Shown here: positions 35,932 through 48,162 of the stretch, one piece after another
How positions within the stretch are numbered: position 1 is the stretch's first letter
Layout: each line of letters starts with the position of its first letter
DNA from: Steinernema hermaphroditum
Taxonomy: Eukaryota; Nematoda; Chromadorea; Rhabditida; Steinernematidae
DNA: 64,000 bases
NCBI GenBank assembly: GCA_030435675.1
Contig: CM059624.1
Coordinates: 3,434,769 to 3,498,768, forward strand
Direction of reading: 5' to 3'
Position numbers and translations under genes: made by a program
The notes under the pieces: generated by a model
Seen by the model: only the letters and a program-made list of their open reading frames with translations
Told to the model about the DNA's origin: nothing
Databases searched by the model: none

Positions 35932-36989
35932 TCATCTACCTTGAGATTTAAGATTGTATTTTGTATCAGTTTTTAATTCCTTCGGATCTCTAATCGACCG
36001 ATCTTGTAACGTTTGTGTGTCTGTTCTCCCTAAATAATATCCATTCTTAACAGTGACATTGTGTTGTTAACTGTTTCTTCAAATCAGACTCTAGGAGCCC
36101 AGCTTCAACCATTGATGCAGTTGTAGCTAGCTCATCCTGATCTGCGCTGCCATCTGTCAGATTTTGATTTTCTGATTTGTGCGATTTTTGCGCCCATTGA
36201 CTTTTCCATTTAAGCGATTTTCGTAATAAATAACAATTAATAGACGTTGTCTTCAGTCCTCTTTCTGGTTTGAGGGCGAAGCGTTGATCTGTAGCTGCGA
36301 CTGTATATTCCGAATCCCAATTCGCGGAACCCAGTTCCCACCATAGGTGTAATTGCGTTCTGCTCGCTCGGATCTACCTTCCATGCGTCATCGCCGCCTT
36401 CTTGAACACGAATACGCCTGCCAAAAGCCTACTGGTCAACAGCTCCCTCGTAAATGTCGCCAACCGACTAACCGATCAGATAGGGAGTGCGACACGGAGT
36501 TAAGGTTTTTCCTTATTCCGTTCGTTTGTGGTAGCTTCCAAGTGGTCTACTTATGGGGTGTCCATTCGGCGATCTTTCGCTACCTTTTCGTTTCACCTTC
36601 GGCTTAGTTCGCGATCTAGATGCTTCCGTAATATCCTTGGCTCTCGCAAATCCTTGAAACCGAAGCAAGCAAGGAGAACGGACGTGTTGGCGCTTCCTTC
36701 GTATGTCGACGATCCAATTGGTTTCTATCTGGAACCCTTCCAACCGCTGTTGACCCTTCGACTGATTGCCTGAGGCACGATTTCGCATTATTCGTGACAT
36801 TGTAATGGCATAAAATGAAATTTAAGGTCATTCATCGGTCGAAGAAATGATCTTTTGTTTTGCATCCCTTGATCACTAAGCCACAATGCTCTATCGATTC
36901 AGTTTCCTAATTCAAATCTCAAAATTTATTACTTACATTCAAGTTAAAAATATTAAAGCATTATTCCACGAGAAAAGCCAATGTACATC
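35932..36989. other. intergenic, no gene recognised
   Basis: Convergent 3' flanks of the RING gene and a serpin. Overlapping open frames on both strands around 36.35-36.8 kb match no family. Confidence 0.4.
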
Positions 36990-38348
36990 TTAGTAGTAGT
37001 GTCCGACGAAGATGGGAGTTCCATGATGAGCGACTCCGAACAAGAAGGGACGATCGGCCTTGATGGTACGGTGGCAGTCTTCAGTGCAGATCTGTGCACT
37101 GAGGGGCATGATTCCGATTCCACTGGCGGCAGCGGCAGTCACTCCTTTCTCGTCGAGCTCAAGCACAGCCTTAATATAGGAATGGTTTGATTTGCATGAA
37201 GATACTATGAAAGTACCTTGTGGATAAGGTACTCCACATAGAGCGGTTCACTCGAGATCCCCTTGAGGTTAGCGGCGCTCTCAAAGACCTGCTTGATTCC
37301 GGCTTTCTCGAGGATATCCTTGAACTCCAGCTCACTGGAGACGTTGAACTTAGGCACGGTCACGTGAAGATACATGAAGCCCTTGGCACCGCCCAGAGCA
37401 CCGGAGAATTTCTGCGTTTTGGCGATGAATTTCTCCTTGATGGAGGCGAGGGAGTTGGACTTGGGGATGATGATAAAGAAGTGGAATCCCCAGTCGTTGA
37501 AGGGCATGTCTCCATAGGCGAAATCGTCGTTTTCGAAGAAACGTCCTTTGTGGGTTCCAGTCATCGTGTCGATCTAAACTTGGTCGTAGAGTGAAGGCCA
37601 TAGAACTCAAAGCTGCTAACCTCTTTCGTCGACTTATCCTCATTGTTAAAGGCCTTCTTTGCTGTGGAATCCTTGGAGAACTCGGATTTGAAAGCTGATT
37701 TCTGGTAGAGAGCGTTGACGGCGATCAGTCGAGTCTGCGACTTAACGTGGTCCTCCTTCAGAAGCTCAGGGATGTGGCCAGCGGTAGTCTCATTCACGAA
37801 ATCGTTGATCTTCTTTCGCTGAACCTGTGGTTCTGCAGCGAAGTCGACTTTTTCGATCTTGCTGAAGAAGTTATCCTTGACGTCGGTAATGTACCCTTCG
37901 AGGACATTCAGTGTTTTCTGAAAGAGATACACTGGTGGGGTTCAGAAGGAGCTATCATGCCTGAATGTAGATAGCAGAGGCTACCGAGAGAGGTGAGTAG
38001 TCTTCTTTGAATACAGCCAGCTTCGCCTTAAACCACGAAGCGACCTTTTCCTTGGAGATTCCTAGAACACAGTCAATCAAGTGGCCATAGAGCTTCCTAC
38101 GGCTCACCATGGAACGCCACGTCAGTGATCTCCTGGCTCGTCTTGTCCTTCGCTCCATCGTTGACCGTAGCCAGGGCCATGGCGACCGAGAACGGCGACA
38201 GAACAGCAGGCTTATTGCCCTCCTTGAGGGCTGTCAAGCTGAGTCCGAAAAGCGCATCGTTCATCTGCGCATCCAACTTCTCATCTTCCTTAGTCGGGGC
38301 GGCCAGAAGGAGACCGATGGAGCAGATGAATATAAGAAGCGATCTCAT
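36990..38348 (-). CDS. secreted serpin A
   Basis: Five minus-strand exons: 38348-38108, 38061-37961, 37917-37621, 37573-37217, 37169-36990, giving 391 residues. A signal peptide (MRSLLIFICSIGLLLAAP) starts the protein and TTTCAG directly abuts the ATG, suggesting trans-splicing. Serpin landmarks are present: NDALFGLSL, SPFSVAMALATVNDGAKDKT, TTAGHIPELL, LIAVNALY, the hinge EKGVTAAAASGIG and the end RPFLFGVAHHGTPIFVGHYY. The Ala-rich hinge suggests an inhibitory serpin. Counting from the hinge puts the scissile bond near Leu-Ser (PLSA), an estimate. The second intron begins with GC rather than GT. Target protease unknown. Same exon plan as the other serpins in the window. Confidence 0.88.
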
Positions 38349-41300
38349 CTGAAACGAGAGTACTGCAAGGTCGACTAGAGGATGATCCTCTAGAGGGTAG
38401 TCATCTCTTAAATATATCGAATTCGAGAGATAAACACGTAGTGTATTCGCAGATAAATCGCTTAGACATCAACAGTCCGTGTCTAGTGCGTGTTTTGAAT
38501 TTAGAAAATGTCCTATTTGGCATTTCGAAACGTCGGTGTTGTCAACCCGCCCAAAATCACCGCACTTTTCGCGTTCAATAGGCGATTTCTACTGCTTTTC
38601 GACCCGAACTCATGCGAATCTAGTCTACAGAATACAAGAAGAGAGCGCATCTGAAAGAGATCCGTTCTCACTGGATCCGTTGGATGATGTTGTCGAGGGT
38701 GATCCCCGCTTAAATATATCCCCGAGGCGTGGACTTCGACATGTAAACAAGAGTCAGGTGGCGTAGAATAAAAAACGCACAGATAAATCAAAGCCACTAA
38801 ATGTTACAACAGTTGCTGCGTCAACAGAGCGGCTCAAGGCGACTTCTGATCGCAAAGGTCGAAACAGCGATGTTTGCGGAGTGTCGACGGCAGCTGTTTC
38901 GCGGAGAACGCTGTCAACAGTGCGCGATGAGTCAGCGTTTTTTGCTCGTTAACGAGACAAGGAAGAGATCGCGGCGATCATTTTGCGATCAGCGAGTGGA
39001 ATGGGCGCGATGGTGATGTGTACTAAAGTGCAAACGGGTGAGTAACAGAACGAGGTCATTATCTTTGGCGAATACGGAAAGCAACCGGTTTCTGAAACAG
39101 AATCCGAACTAGGATGGCTATTTGACATTGCCATGGTCATGCAGTGGATTTGAGGTGGATGATTGGGATGTTACCGTATCATATTTTGTCGTTCATTTCT
39201 ATCTTACCATGAGCCACAAATCGTGAAACCCCGAGAAGCATTCTATTCCGTAACATTAAGTAAAATCTGCCGTAACTTTGTGGATTAGTGCTTCACGATA
39301 ACAATGCCAGTCCGGAAAGTGGTTCAGTTCCGAAAAACATGAACTTTAAATTACAAGCCATAGTACAGTCGCATTAATCCAGTGAAGAATGAGGTAGACC
39401 TGTTTTGATGAACTTAGAAAACCAAGTGGTTTACGTTTTGGAAGGCACTTTGGATCAGCTCTGATTTACAGTTTTGATCGAGAGGAAATGTAAGTGCATA
39501 CTGAGGTTGGGTGCAGGTGCATCCGATTGTTTTTAACTAGTCTTTCACTTTTATCGCGCGTAGTAGACTTGAAGGATAACATCGAGTCTCCAAGTGGCTG
39601 ATTTCCAAATTAAAATTGTTCTCCCCAACGCGCTACAACTCTCCGCAATTGCCGATAATGTGGATAATCTCACTTAAACCAGAGAATACGCCAAAACGAG
39701 TTCGTTTCTGACTCACTCTTCGGCAGTTCTGTTAGAGACATGTTCCAAAAAATGAACAGTAATCAATGCATTGGGTTGATCCGTAGAAAATGGCCGATTC
39801 TGTGCACATTCTTTAATTTTACAATATTTGCTCCCATGACCAAACCAATGGGTACATTGTTGAGTACAGTTAATTCTCTCCCCAAACTATGATTGGTGAC
39901 TTGTCCATTACATTTCTCCTGATGTTGGAGGCCTATTCTGTCGTGATGACCATTTTTCTGACACCTCGAGATGGCGAAATACGAAATGATGTGCGGGCGA
40001 AATGATGATATTCAGTGTGTAATGTACAACGACTGTCTTCAACCACGTACATCGCTGTGTCTTGCCTACCGAATGCACCTATCGCTGCGGTCGTCATACT
40101 AATCATGAGCTAATCTCAAAAAGATGGCTTTGTCGGATCACCATGCCCCGTTAACTTCAATGGTTCCAAATGGTTCGTTACCATAACAGATAATATAGAC
40201 ATACAGAAGGTAGCTATCACTCACAGCTACGATGCCCATATAGCGACTCTACGAGCTCATTTCTACTATAAAGAAAAAAGGGTCACATGTTGAAAAAATG
40301 ACCTTTGAATTCCTAAAAAGTCCGTCTACCCGACGCCGTATGTTTCCAAGTGGACCCTCGCAATGGCTTTTCGCTTTGAGTTGACAGATTCCGGTTCTCA
40401 TCTCTTACAGCGCTTTCTTCGCTCTATCTAACCTCTATCTACACTCGTCTGTAAATAACGATAGCAGAGAGAGAGATTCAAAATGAGAAAAAGAGGTCGA
40501 AAATTGGAACAAAAACAGGTTTTGATTCTAAACCCCTAGTGTTCTATGAACGAAGGATCCGGATGTTGCCCAAAAAATCGGCTGGTGTTGTTACGTGCCA
40601 ACGGTAAATACCCTGAGTGAAATATACGAGATTTAAGTGAAGAAACAATCGTTACAAGAGTGACCCGTTTTCAACTTAGCAACCCAATAGAATGCTCCTT
40701 GGCATCGGAAAGCGGTTGGGAAGAATGCCTCCTATCTTAAGGAGAACCTCCCGAAGGATCCCCTTCAGATTGGATTGCCATACAAGGAGTTCGATGTCAA
40801 AGCTGGCTACAGTCACTTAAAGATAACTTTCTAAAGTCAGCTGTGCGTATACGCGGACGCGCTTTTGGATTTAACGATCAACGATGCATACCTACCTGTG
40901 CGCCAATTTTTAGCTCGATCTAAAGATGGCCCGACTGCAACATTGTTAGTTCACCTTTTGTGCAGTGCATTCTTTGGTGTACAAAGTAGGATTTTTGCAA
41001 GCAACATTCTTCAATTCATCAGACACTGCTCCACTACTGGTCTCAAACAACAACAGATCGTTAGCAGAACACTAGAAAACAACGATAAGCAGCTGTTGGT
41101 TTTCTCTCGTTCTGCTTTGTTTATCCGACAAAGATAGGTCGCACAATCGTTTCCAACCCAACAGAAACAATGAATAGCATCAAAATCCAATATTCACAAT
41201 CTAACGGGGTCTGAACCATCTCCATAAGTTTCCAAAATCACCAAAGCGACAGTAGCAATAGCCAACCGTGAGAAGCGTGAACTACCATCTATTGAAACGT

Positions 41301-41861
41301 GTCCAACCTTTAACCATTTTTATTCTTTTAGAACTTGTCCTTGTTATGGTATTGTGTCCCGCCTCTTAACCTTGCCTCTTCTCAAATGAGCTATGTGCAA
41401 AGGTCTTGAAAAGAAACCGCACTTTCAGAAAGGACAATGTCATCTGTTCGGCGAGTGATGAATGCCATTAGGCAAAGTTCACCGGTTTTTCTCAAAAGAC
41501 GGCTTGACAAATAGCCTTGTTTTTGTTTAATCAGCTCCTGTTTGATCAGAGTTGCTCGCCGAAAATTGTCAAAAAAGGGACGTTGCACTAAAGTGCAGTT
41601 GGCAAGTCATCGATGCAAACATCGTCGGCCAATCTGTGTTGTGGTACCGCCACAAGCAGGCATGTAATTCTCAATTAAACGCAGAACGTATTCAGATAAG
41701 TCGTGCTTTATTTCAGTTTTTGAATGGACATTGACGCTCGATCAAGGGCTCTCGATTTAAGGGTTGCTTGTCAACAGCGGTCGAGCTTTTAACATATAGA
41801 AAGGTCATCAAGACAAAGTTCATCAACAAATTTGAAGAAAATCAAATGCTCCAAAAGAAAT
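38349..41861. other. intergenic; only a short coding-like fragment
   Basis: No gene supported over 3.5 kb. At about 40730-40834 (+) a frame reads NASYLKENLPKDPLQIGLPY, protein-like but without partners, and may be an orphan exon or relic. The serpin promoter lies at the left edge but no defined site is evident. Confidence 0.4.
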
Positions 41862-41946
41862 TCCAACCAGCCGGATTCGAACCAGCGACCTAAGGATATC
41901 TGACCAACACTACAGTCCTCCGCTCTACCAACTGAGCTATGGTTGG
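41862..41946 (-). tRNA. tRNA-Tyr (anticodon GTA) with 12-nt intron
   Basis: Minus strand. The acceptor stem CCAACCA pairs with TGGTTGG, the D arm is GCTC/GAGC and the T arm is GCTGG-TTCGAAT-CCGGC. The anticodon region is GAGGACTGTAG ... ATCCTT with a short insert (TGTTGGTCAGAT) right after the base 3' of the anticodon, the usual site of tRNA-Tyr introns. Box A and box B are intact. Likely functional after splicing. Confidence 0.95.
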
Positions 41947-42349
41947 ACACTTTCTTTAATGGTTGAAATGTCACATGACGCAGGGCGCTGCTTATAATTA
42001 GAATTCGGAAGTGTACTGCATTCAGCGTATTCTGCAGAATTCAGATCTAAACTCAAACGCTTCGAATCTGCACAGCGTTTGATCAATGCGTGTGGCCGCG
42101 CCCATTCGATTGATTCTTAGTGCAAACAACGAAAGAAGAGGACTCGTTTGGGGGCAGCTTTTCCAAAAAAAGGTTGAATGTGGCAAAACAACGCAAACGG
42201 TACAGTTAATGGATGGTAGGCGGGAAGATGAGAATAGAACGTTTATTCCGGTACATTTTGAAAATGCGAGTTGAGCAAATTGCGAGGAATGAAGACACTT
42301 GAATCTTGAATCGAAAGTGACGAGAAGTAAAGTGAAATGCTATGGAGGA
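41947..42349. other. intergenic, nothing recognised
   Basis: Flank between tRNA-Tyr and the 3' end of the phospholipase-B-like gene. No defined site seen. Confidence 0.4.
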
Positions 42350-44306
42350 TCAGTTGGCAATCGATGACTTTCGCTGAGCAGAATTCTGCTGCATGAGTTT
42401 TGGAGGAATGAGCAGTTCCTCTTCGACCGTTTGGGCGATCGTGTGCGAAGGCTCGTGTTTGCTTATCGCCTCTGGGGGCTCGTCGAATCTGCCCTTTGAG
42501 CCCTGAATGCATATGCTTTTGGTTATGCTACTCACATGCTGGCACACCTTTTTGCTTTTCCAATAGAAGATTGTCCCGAGAGTGGAGACGGTGCAGAATG
42601 CGACGAAGAAGATGACGCAGGCGGTGGTGTAGAGATGTCGCTTGGATCTTCGCGGCTTCTTCGCGTTCTCATTGTCCTCGAGCTCGGCGACGTCTTCGAC
42701 GTCGACGTGCCGCAGGATCTTGCAGTAGTGGCGGTTCTCCTGCGTCCGGAAGTAGGGACATCCCATGCCAGGACAGTAGTAGGCGTCCTCGGAAAGGATC
42801 GCCGACGAGAGGTTGTACTTCTCGCCGGCGATCAGCCGATTCCACAGCCACTTGGCGGCGTAACTATGCCCGCGACGATTAAGAAGGGGGCGGTTGGGGA
42901 TGAAGAGAGAGTAAGGGTACCGGGAGGTGACCGTAAGCATTGGAATCGCGAGCATGCCAAACGTTTTTCTCTGAAACGAAGGTGTTAGGATAGAGGTGTA
43001 AGGACGCAGGGGTACTTTGACGGAGTTGACGTGCTCCTGGAGATTCTCGAATGCTTCGGTCCACGAATCGCTGAGGGCATCCATGAATTCGATTTTTTCT
43101 TCTTTCGAGCAGGCGCATCGGTTTTGAAGCAGGTTAGCCTGTAACTTTGTGGTCAGCACCTGTGATTTTTCGATCGTTACCTTAAGGCGATATGCAGAGG
43201 AGACGTGGATCGGCCCGAGCAAAACAACGAACGCCTTGTGGATGCCGCGGTTGAGGATGTCGAGGGCTTCCACGAGCGCATCATAGTCGGGCGCTTTGCA
43301 GCCACCACAAATCTCCTCAGTACCGATAGTGATGATGACCATGGTCCACGTATTCCACACATCGACCTCCTTGAGGAGTCGCATACGGCGAACGAGCTCC
43401 TTCGCCTGTTGTGGCATCGTGGCGCTGGTGGCGCCTTCCTCAGCGACGTTCAGCTGATGAATGGGCAGCTGCTCGCTGGTGCCCATGCCGTGACTGACTC
43501 CCACGAGCTCCTGAGCGTGGAACTCGCGCATAATGTTCGGAATGGTGACGAGGCCGTCGATAGTGGCGTCGCCGCCAATGGGGAAAGCGGCCCCACGGAA
43601 CTCGATACCCGTCTGCGGCCAGAGGCCGGTGCCCGTGGCTAGCGAGTCGCCCATCGCGGCGATGATGCCGAAATCTTCGGGCGTGAGGTCACCCACGGAG
43701 CGGCCTGTGACGAACTCCTGCTTGATGCGCGGACAGCTGAAGCTCTTCCTGAAAACAAAGGCAACTGAAAGGGCCTCTCGGGGAGACTCACTTGTTGTTG
43801 AAGACTCGCTCGATGATGGATACGGTCTCGGGAGGACCATGCTGTTTCCCCGGCACCACGGGATGCAGGTCGCGGTCGGCGAAGTCTTCAGGATTGCGTT
43901 CTTCACTTATACCGCTGTCGCCGTCTTCGATCTCCTCGTCGGACTCCTCCTCCGAATATTCGTGGTCCTCATCAGGCGTATGCATCGCCTGTAGCTTATC
44001 TGTAAAAGCGTTACGGTCAACGATTTACCACAAGTGGCACCTACCGTGCTCCGCTTCCTCCCTGCGGATGTCAGCCAGTGTCTTGTCAATCTCCTCTGGT
44101 CTTCGGGCATCAGCGCTCTCTCCGAGGAACGGCGAAGCCGCCTTCGACTCTGAGATCTGTTTCGCGGGCTGAAGCGTTCCGACCGACGAAGAACGATTGC
44201 TGTGGACGTTGTAGTAGCCTTCGGGCGTGCGCACAACGCTGACGGCGGCCTCCAGGGCCAAAAGCGAGACGGCGAACAGAGCTACATGGAAGCTTGGATG
44301 GTGCAT
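42350..44306 (-). CDS. phospholipase-B1-like GDSL membrane protein, probable pseudoenzyme
   Basis: Three minus-strand exons: 44306-44045, 43999-43792, 43748-42350, giving 622 residues. A signal peptide (FHVALFAVSLLALEAAVS) begins the protein, followed by an acidic region (EYSEEESDEEIEDGD). The SGNH/GDSL domain starts near 180: the nucleophile block AAMGDSLATGTG (Ser 192), a GVSHGMGT block and the TIGTEEICGGC block align with membrane phospholipase B1. The block that should supply the catalytic Asp and His (PDCFHFS..GH in PLB1) reads PNRPLLNRRGH, so both appear lost, and GGND is GTEE. A transmembrane helix (529-552) and a ~70-residue cytosolic tail end the protein. A possible 33-nt in-frame intron (42503-42535, GTGAGT...TTCAG) would remove 11 tail residues. 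Confidence 0.8.
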
Positions 44307-45779
44307 GACTCGCGGAGCATCTGAAAGAGGAAGAGCCGTTCGTCGAGACGGTATCGATCGTCGCGTCCTTATCAGCTCCCCTATGGCGGTGGAAGTGTGA
44401 ACACGGCGCTGATGAGATTACCGCAGGTCGTCTGACCTATGGCTTTGTCCCCAGAGGGCACTGTTGTCTCAAGATCAGGCTTCTTTCACGTTATCACGCT
44501 TCTGGAGACGACGCGCAGTACAGAACTCGACATGAATAGGACACAAGCATATAAAAAAGAGATCATCTGATCGACTGCCGCGAAACCGATTTCCCCCTGG
44601 GCCGCGCATAGTTCAAAGCCTATCGATCGCCACCGCCGTCAGCTGCTCGATCCATTCGATCAATGGCCTTTGGGCCTTTTAGGAGTGCAGATATCTACTG
44701 CGCGCGCCGACTGATTCGACTGCGCCCGGCGACCAATTCAATCGATAGAGACGACCTGATGGCGAGTCGGCGGGTCGCACTGTCGCGTCTTGTGGAAGAA
44801 GCGTCGAGTTTGACTCAAAGGTGTGACAGATACGGTACGGGACAGTGTAAGTGGTACCGATTTCGACCTTTTTCAGAACGAAAGACTCTCTGTGACTATT
44901 AGACTTTACGGTATTTAGACCCTTTTAAGTATTATCGATCTTAATTTGTGGATTACGGTACAAGTTTCTTCTCGAAGTGCAAATCAAAGATGATGGAGTT
45001 ACAGCAGCGTCCGCATTCCCAGTGCATCCATAGTTCCTGGAAATCCAGTCGCTGAATGGAGTCAAATTCGAATCGAACTCATGATAGCTGAGAAACCCTT
45101 CTTGTTTCGAGTCTCGCTGCTTACACAATCTAACCTCGCGAACTATATTATACCATTAATGACATCTTATAAGCACAAAATATAATTATCACACAGCATT
45201 TGAAGAAAATATAAATTTTCAGCTACGGTCAAGAATAGCAGCTGTTTCTGGTCTAATCTAACTTAGAACGGAAATTCTTGGACGATCGACGATCAAACCA
45301 AGGATGGGTAATACCTTTCCATACTGTTATAAGCATCTTCCGTACCTCCATATGGCCTCCGTATATTATTTATTTACAGAAGATATTGTTCCTGAGGTCT
45401 TCAATTTGTGTTGTTTAAACAGTATAAATGGCTCTACTATAACAATAAGCTTAGACGAATGAAGCAATTGTGCAAACAGTTGAAATTCGGTAGAATGCAG
45501 TCATCATATTATCCTTATTTAAATTTTGAATAATGACTTTGTTTGTTGTTCGTAGGTTTGTTTTCTTCTTGCACATTACAATGAGGAACCTAAAAGCAGT
45601 CTTCGAGATTAATCGGCATTTGTTCCGATATGTACAAAAACATTTCTTCGCCGACTGATTTAAAAGTGCATGCGTTGTAACAATGTGACTTGTCCACTTA
45701 AAACCACTCAGCAAACCAACATAAACTCATTTTCCTTCTCATGTTCCAACATTGTGAGTTGCAGGTATATCAAACCACA
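44307..45779. other. intergenic between divergent genes
   Basis: Divergent upstream regions of the phospholipase-B-like gene and serpin B. The serpin-side part (from about 45430) belongs to a block repeated upstream of serpin C and at 54.6 kb. No other feature. Confidence 0.45.
45430..45770 (+). promoter_or_regulatory. serpin upstream block, copy B
   Basis: The stretch with TTTTGAATAATGACTTTG, GTCTTCGAGATTAATCGG, ACATTTCTTCGCCGACTGATT and GTCCACTTAAAACCACTCAG is closely repeated at 47940-48150 and 54602-54878. Conservation outside coding sequence, and position just before serpins B and C, suggest promoter and 5' leader. The last part ends in a TTGCAG acceptor. Confidence 0.55.
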
Positions 45780-47107
45780 ATGAAGATTCTGGTTGTGATC
45801 TCCTGCATCATCGGCTTATGTTCATGTACTTCTGATCCCCGTAGTTCGAGACGCCTTTATGTGAACGGACAAGACGTCTTCACAGATGCTCTCTTTCGTC
45901 TCGCATTGAAAGCACTCAACGAGAAGCCCAATGAATCCAGCGTGGTGTCCCCGTTTTCCATCGGCATGGCTCTGGCAACAATGAATGCCGGTGCCGGAGG
46001 CAACACCAGCAAGGAAATCACCGACGTCGCTTTTCCAGGTAGATGAGTCATAGAAAACAAGGCTAAACAGATTGTTAGGCCTTGAACCGAAAGATATCGA
46101 AAACCTCTTCGATTACGAACTCGGACGTCTCGGTCTCATCATCTATCAGGAACACAGACCCGTAGACGTAGCATCTGTCATATATCTCGAGGTATTCCAT
46201 CATTCCACTAGTAGCGCAGAGAGTCAAGATCAACAAATTCGCGTCCGATGCCACAAAAGGGCATATCAATGAATTATTCAAATCGTCGGACATCAGCGCT
46301 CAAACAAATGTTGCAGTTGTAAACGCTATTCACATAAGCTCTGAATTTTGGAAGCCTTTTGCGAAGAAGGACACGAAGAAGAAGGCGTTCCACACTGACG
46401 ACAAGACTGTAAAACAAGTAAGAATCCCATATTAATGCGTTATTAAGAGCAGTGGTCCTCGATAAAACCAAGAATGAACCCCAGGATTGCATGACCCCTA
46501 AGCAATTTTAGATTGACATGCTCAACGGGGTGATTAGATCAGCCGAATTTTTTGAAACCGATGACTATGTGTTCGCCAGTCTGGACTTGAATGGATTAAG
46601 TGGACTGGAGTACTTCGTGCTCGTGCCCAAGAAGGGATCCCTCGCTGCCCTGAAACAACAGTTCATCTCTTCGACCGAATCGTATTTCAATATACATTTC
46701 AAAAGCATGTTCTGCGACGAACTGCACATTACTATACCCAAATTCAAGACGAAGACCGACAGAAACCTCAAGGAAACGTTGAAGAAGTTGGGAATCAAGG
46801 ACATGTTCAACGAGACGAAGGCCGACTTCAAGGGAATCTCCAAGGCGCGCCTTTTGTTCAGCGAGTTTATCCATCAGGTCACATGGTGTTAATGGTTATG
46901 ACGAAAATTCTATGACTTCAGGCTGAGCTGGAGATTGATGAAAACGGTGTTATGGCCGCCGCTGCTTCGACCCTTACGGTGATCGGACTCTCCGAAGCCT
47001 ACCCAAGATATGAGCCTACCCCCCGCTACATCACAGTCGATAAACCCTTCATCTTTGGCATCACCCATTTGAGCATTCCCATCTTCGTTGGCCAATACTA
47101 TGGATAA
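45780..47107 (+). pseudogene. serpin B, broken by a 115-bp deletion
   Basis: Exons resembling serpin C occur at 45780-46038, 46079-46191, about 46214-46417, 46512-46877 and 46922-47107. Exon 1 has a signal peptide (MKILVVISCIIGLC). Compared with serpin C, the segment matching C 48603-48717 is missing. It contained the end of intron 2 with its acceptor and the first 31 codons of exon 3. Reading through the remnant shifts the frame, and the remaining 'intron' would be 20 nt. The rest is open, including a hinge (ENGVMAAAASTL) and the end IFVGQYYG. Either it is a recent pseudogene or an unusual splice rescues it. Note the reactive loop differs from serpin C while the body is nearly identical. Confidence 0.7.
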
Positions 47108-48162
47108 CAAATAAGCAATGTCTGTTGCTGTGAAGATGAAGTGGAAATTACAATATTTTTCTATGTACGATTCGTGAGGCTCTCTAAGTGAACATAAATC
47201 ATATATAAATGCAGCCTTACATGAAAGTGCGCCTTGGGAGGAAAAGTTAGACCTCACGACAAGCGAGATAAAAAATCAGAGCTGCCAAAAGGGCCGGTAA
47301 TTAGATGTAAGATGCAAGAAGAACACTATCACCATTAGGTAGTGTGACGGATGTACTGCTGCAACATGATACGTGAAATTAAAGGACGCGATCGCTTGTC
47401 GCTACATGTACAGAAGCTGTCACGGACGCGCATTGTATGTTGAAAATCTAACAAGAAGGCAATGTACCACGAGATCTATCGCGAACGTCGCCGACCGCCT
47501 TGTACTTATCGAGATCTAATGCGGGTGTGCGAAGTAACACAATAAGTTCAGAGGCTTTCACAAGCGCTCCTGAGTACGTGTTCCGGTAGCTACAGTAAGA
47601 CGAAACAGCATTAATCATTGCCGTCAGGATTTGCATAGGAGGCTAGATGATATGGACGGAATATACTGCCGGTACGGACTACGGAAGAAGCAGTGATACC
47701 CCGAACGATCCGATGACCGATCGCCACCGACACAATTTGAGGAGCCTAAGTCAAGCTTGGATAGCCAATGCCTGAACCTGAGCCCAGTGACAATTAACCG
47801 TATATATTACGCTCTTTGTTTGCAGAATTTCTACCAATTTCTACGAATTTCTTTTTGTGCACAGCCGGGCCACATTGTCCGTCAGCCCAGAGCCTTAAAT
47901 GGCTAAACAAATTTTTGAAAAATAATTCGCTCTGATATTCGCATGGTTTGTTTTATTGCTTTATAAAGAGGAACCGAAAAGCAGTCGTCGAGATTAATGA
48001 GTATGTGCTCCGAAATACACAAAAACATTTCTTCGCCGACTGATTTAAAGTGCAGGCGCTGTAACAATGTGATTTTTCCATTTAAAACCACGCAGCAAAC
48101 GCACACGAATTCATTTTCCTTCTCACTCTTCGTTCCACTATTCTGTGTTGCAGGTTTTTCAA
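47108..48162. other. intergenic, contains serpin upstream block copy C
   Basis: No gene. From about 47940 to 48150 the sequence repeats the upstream block of serpin B (GTCGTCGAGATTAATGAG, ACATTTCTTCGCCGACTGATT, TTTAAAACCACGCAGCAAAC), ending in a TTGCAG acceptor 9 bases before the serpin C start. Confidence 0.5.

Noticed and set aside
42536..42988. 150-residue plus-strand frame and other plus frames at 43.2-44.0 kb
   Set aside because: Shadows of the phospholipase-B-like gene on the other strand.
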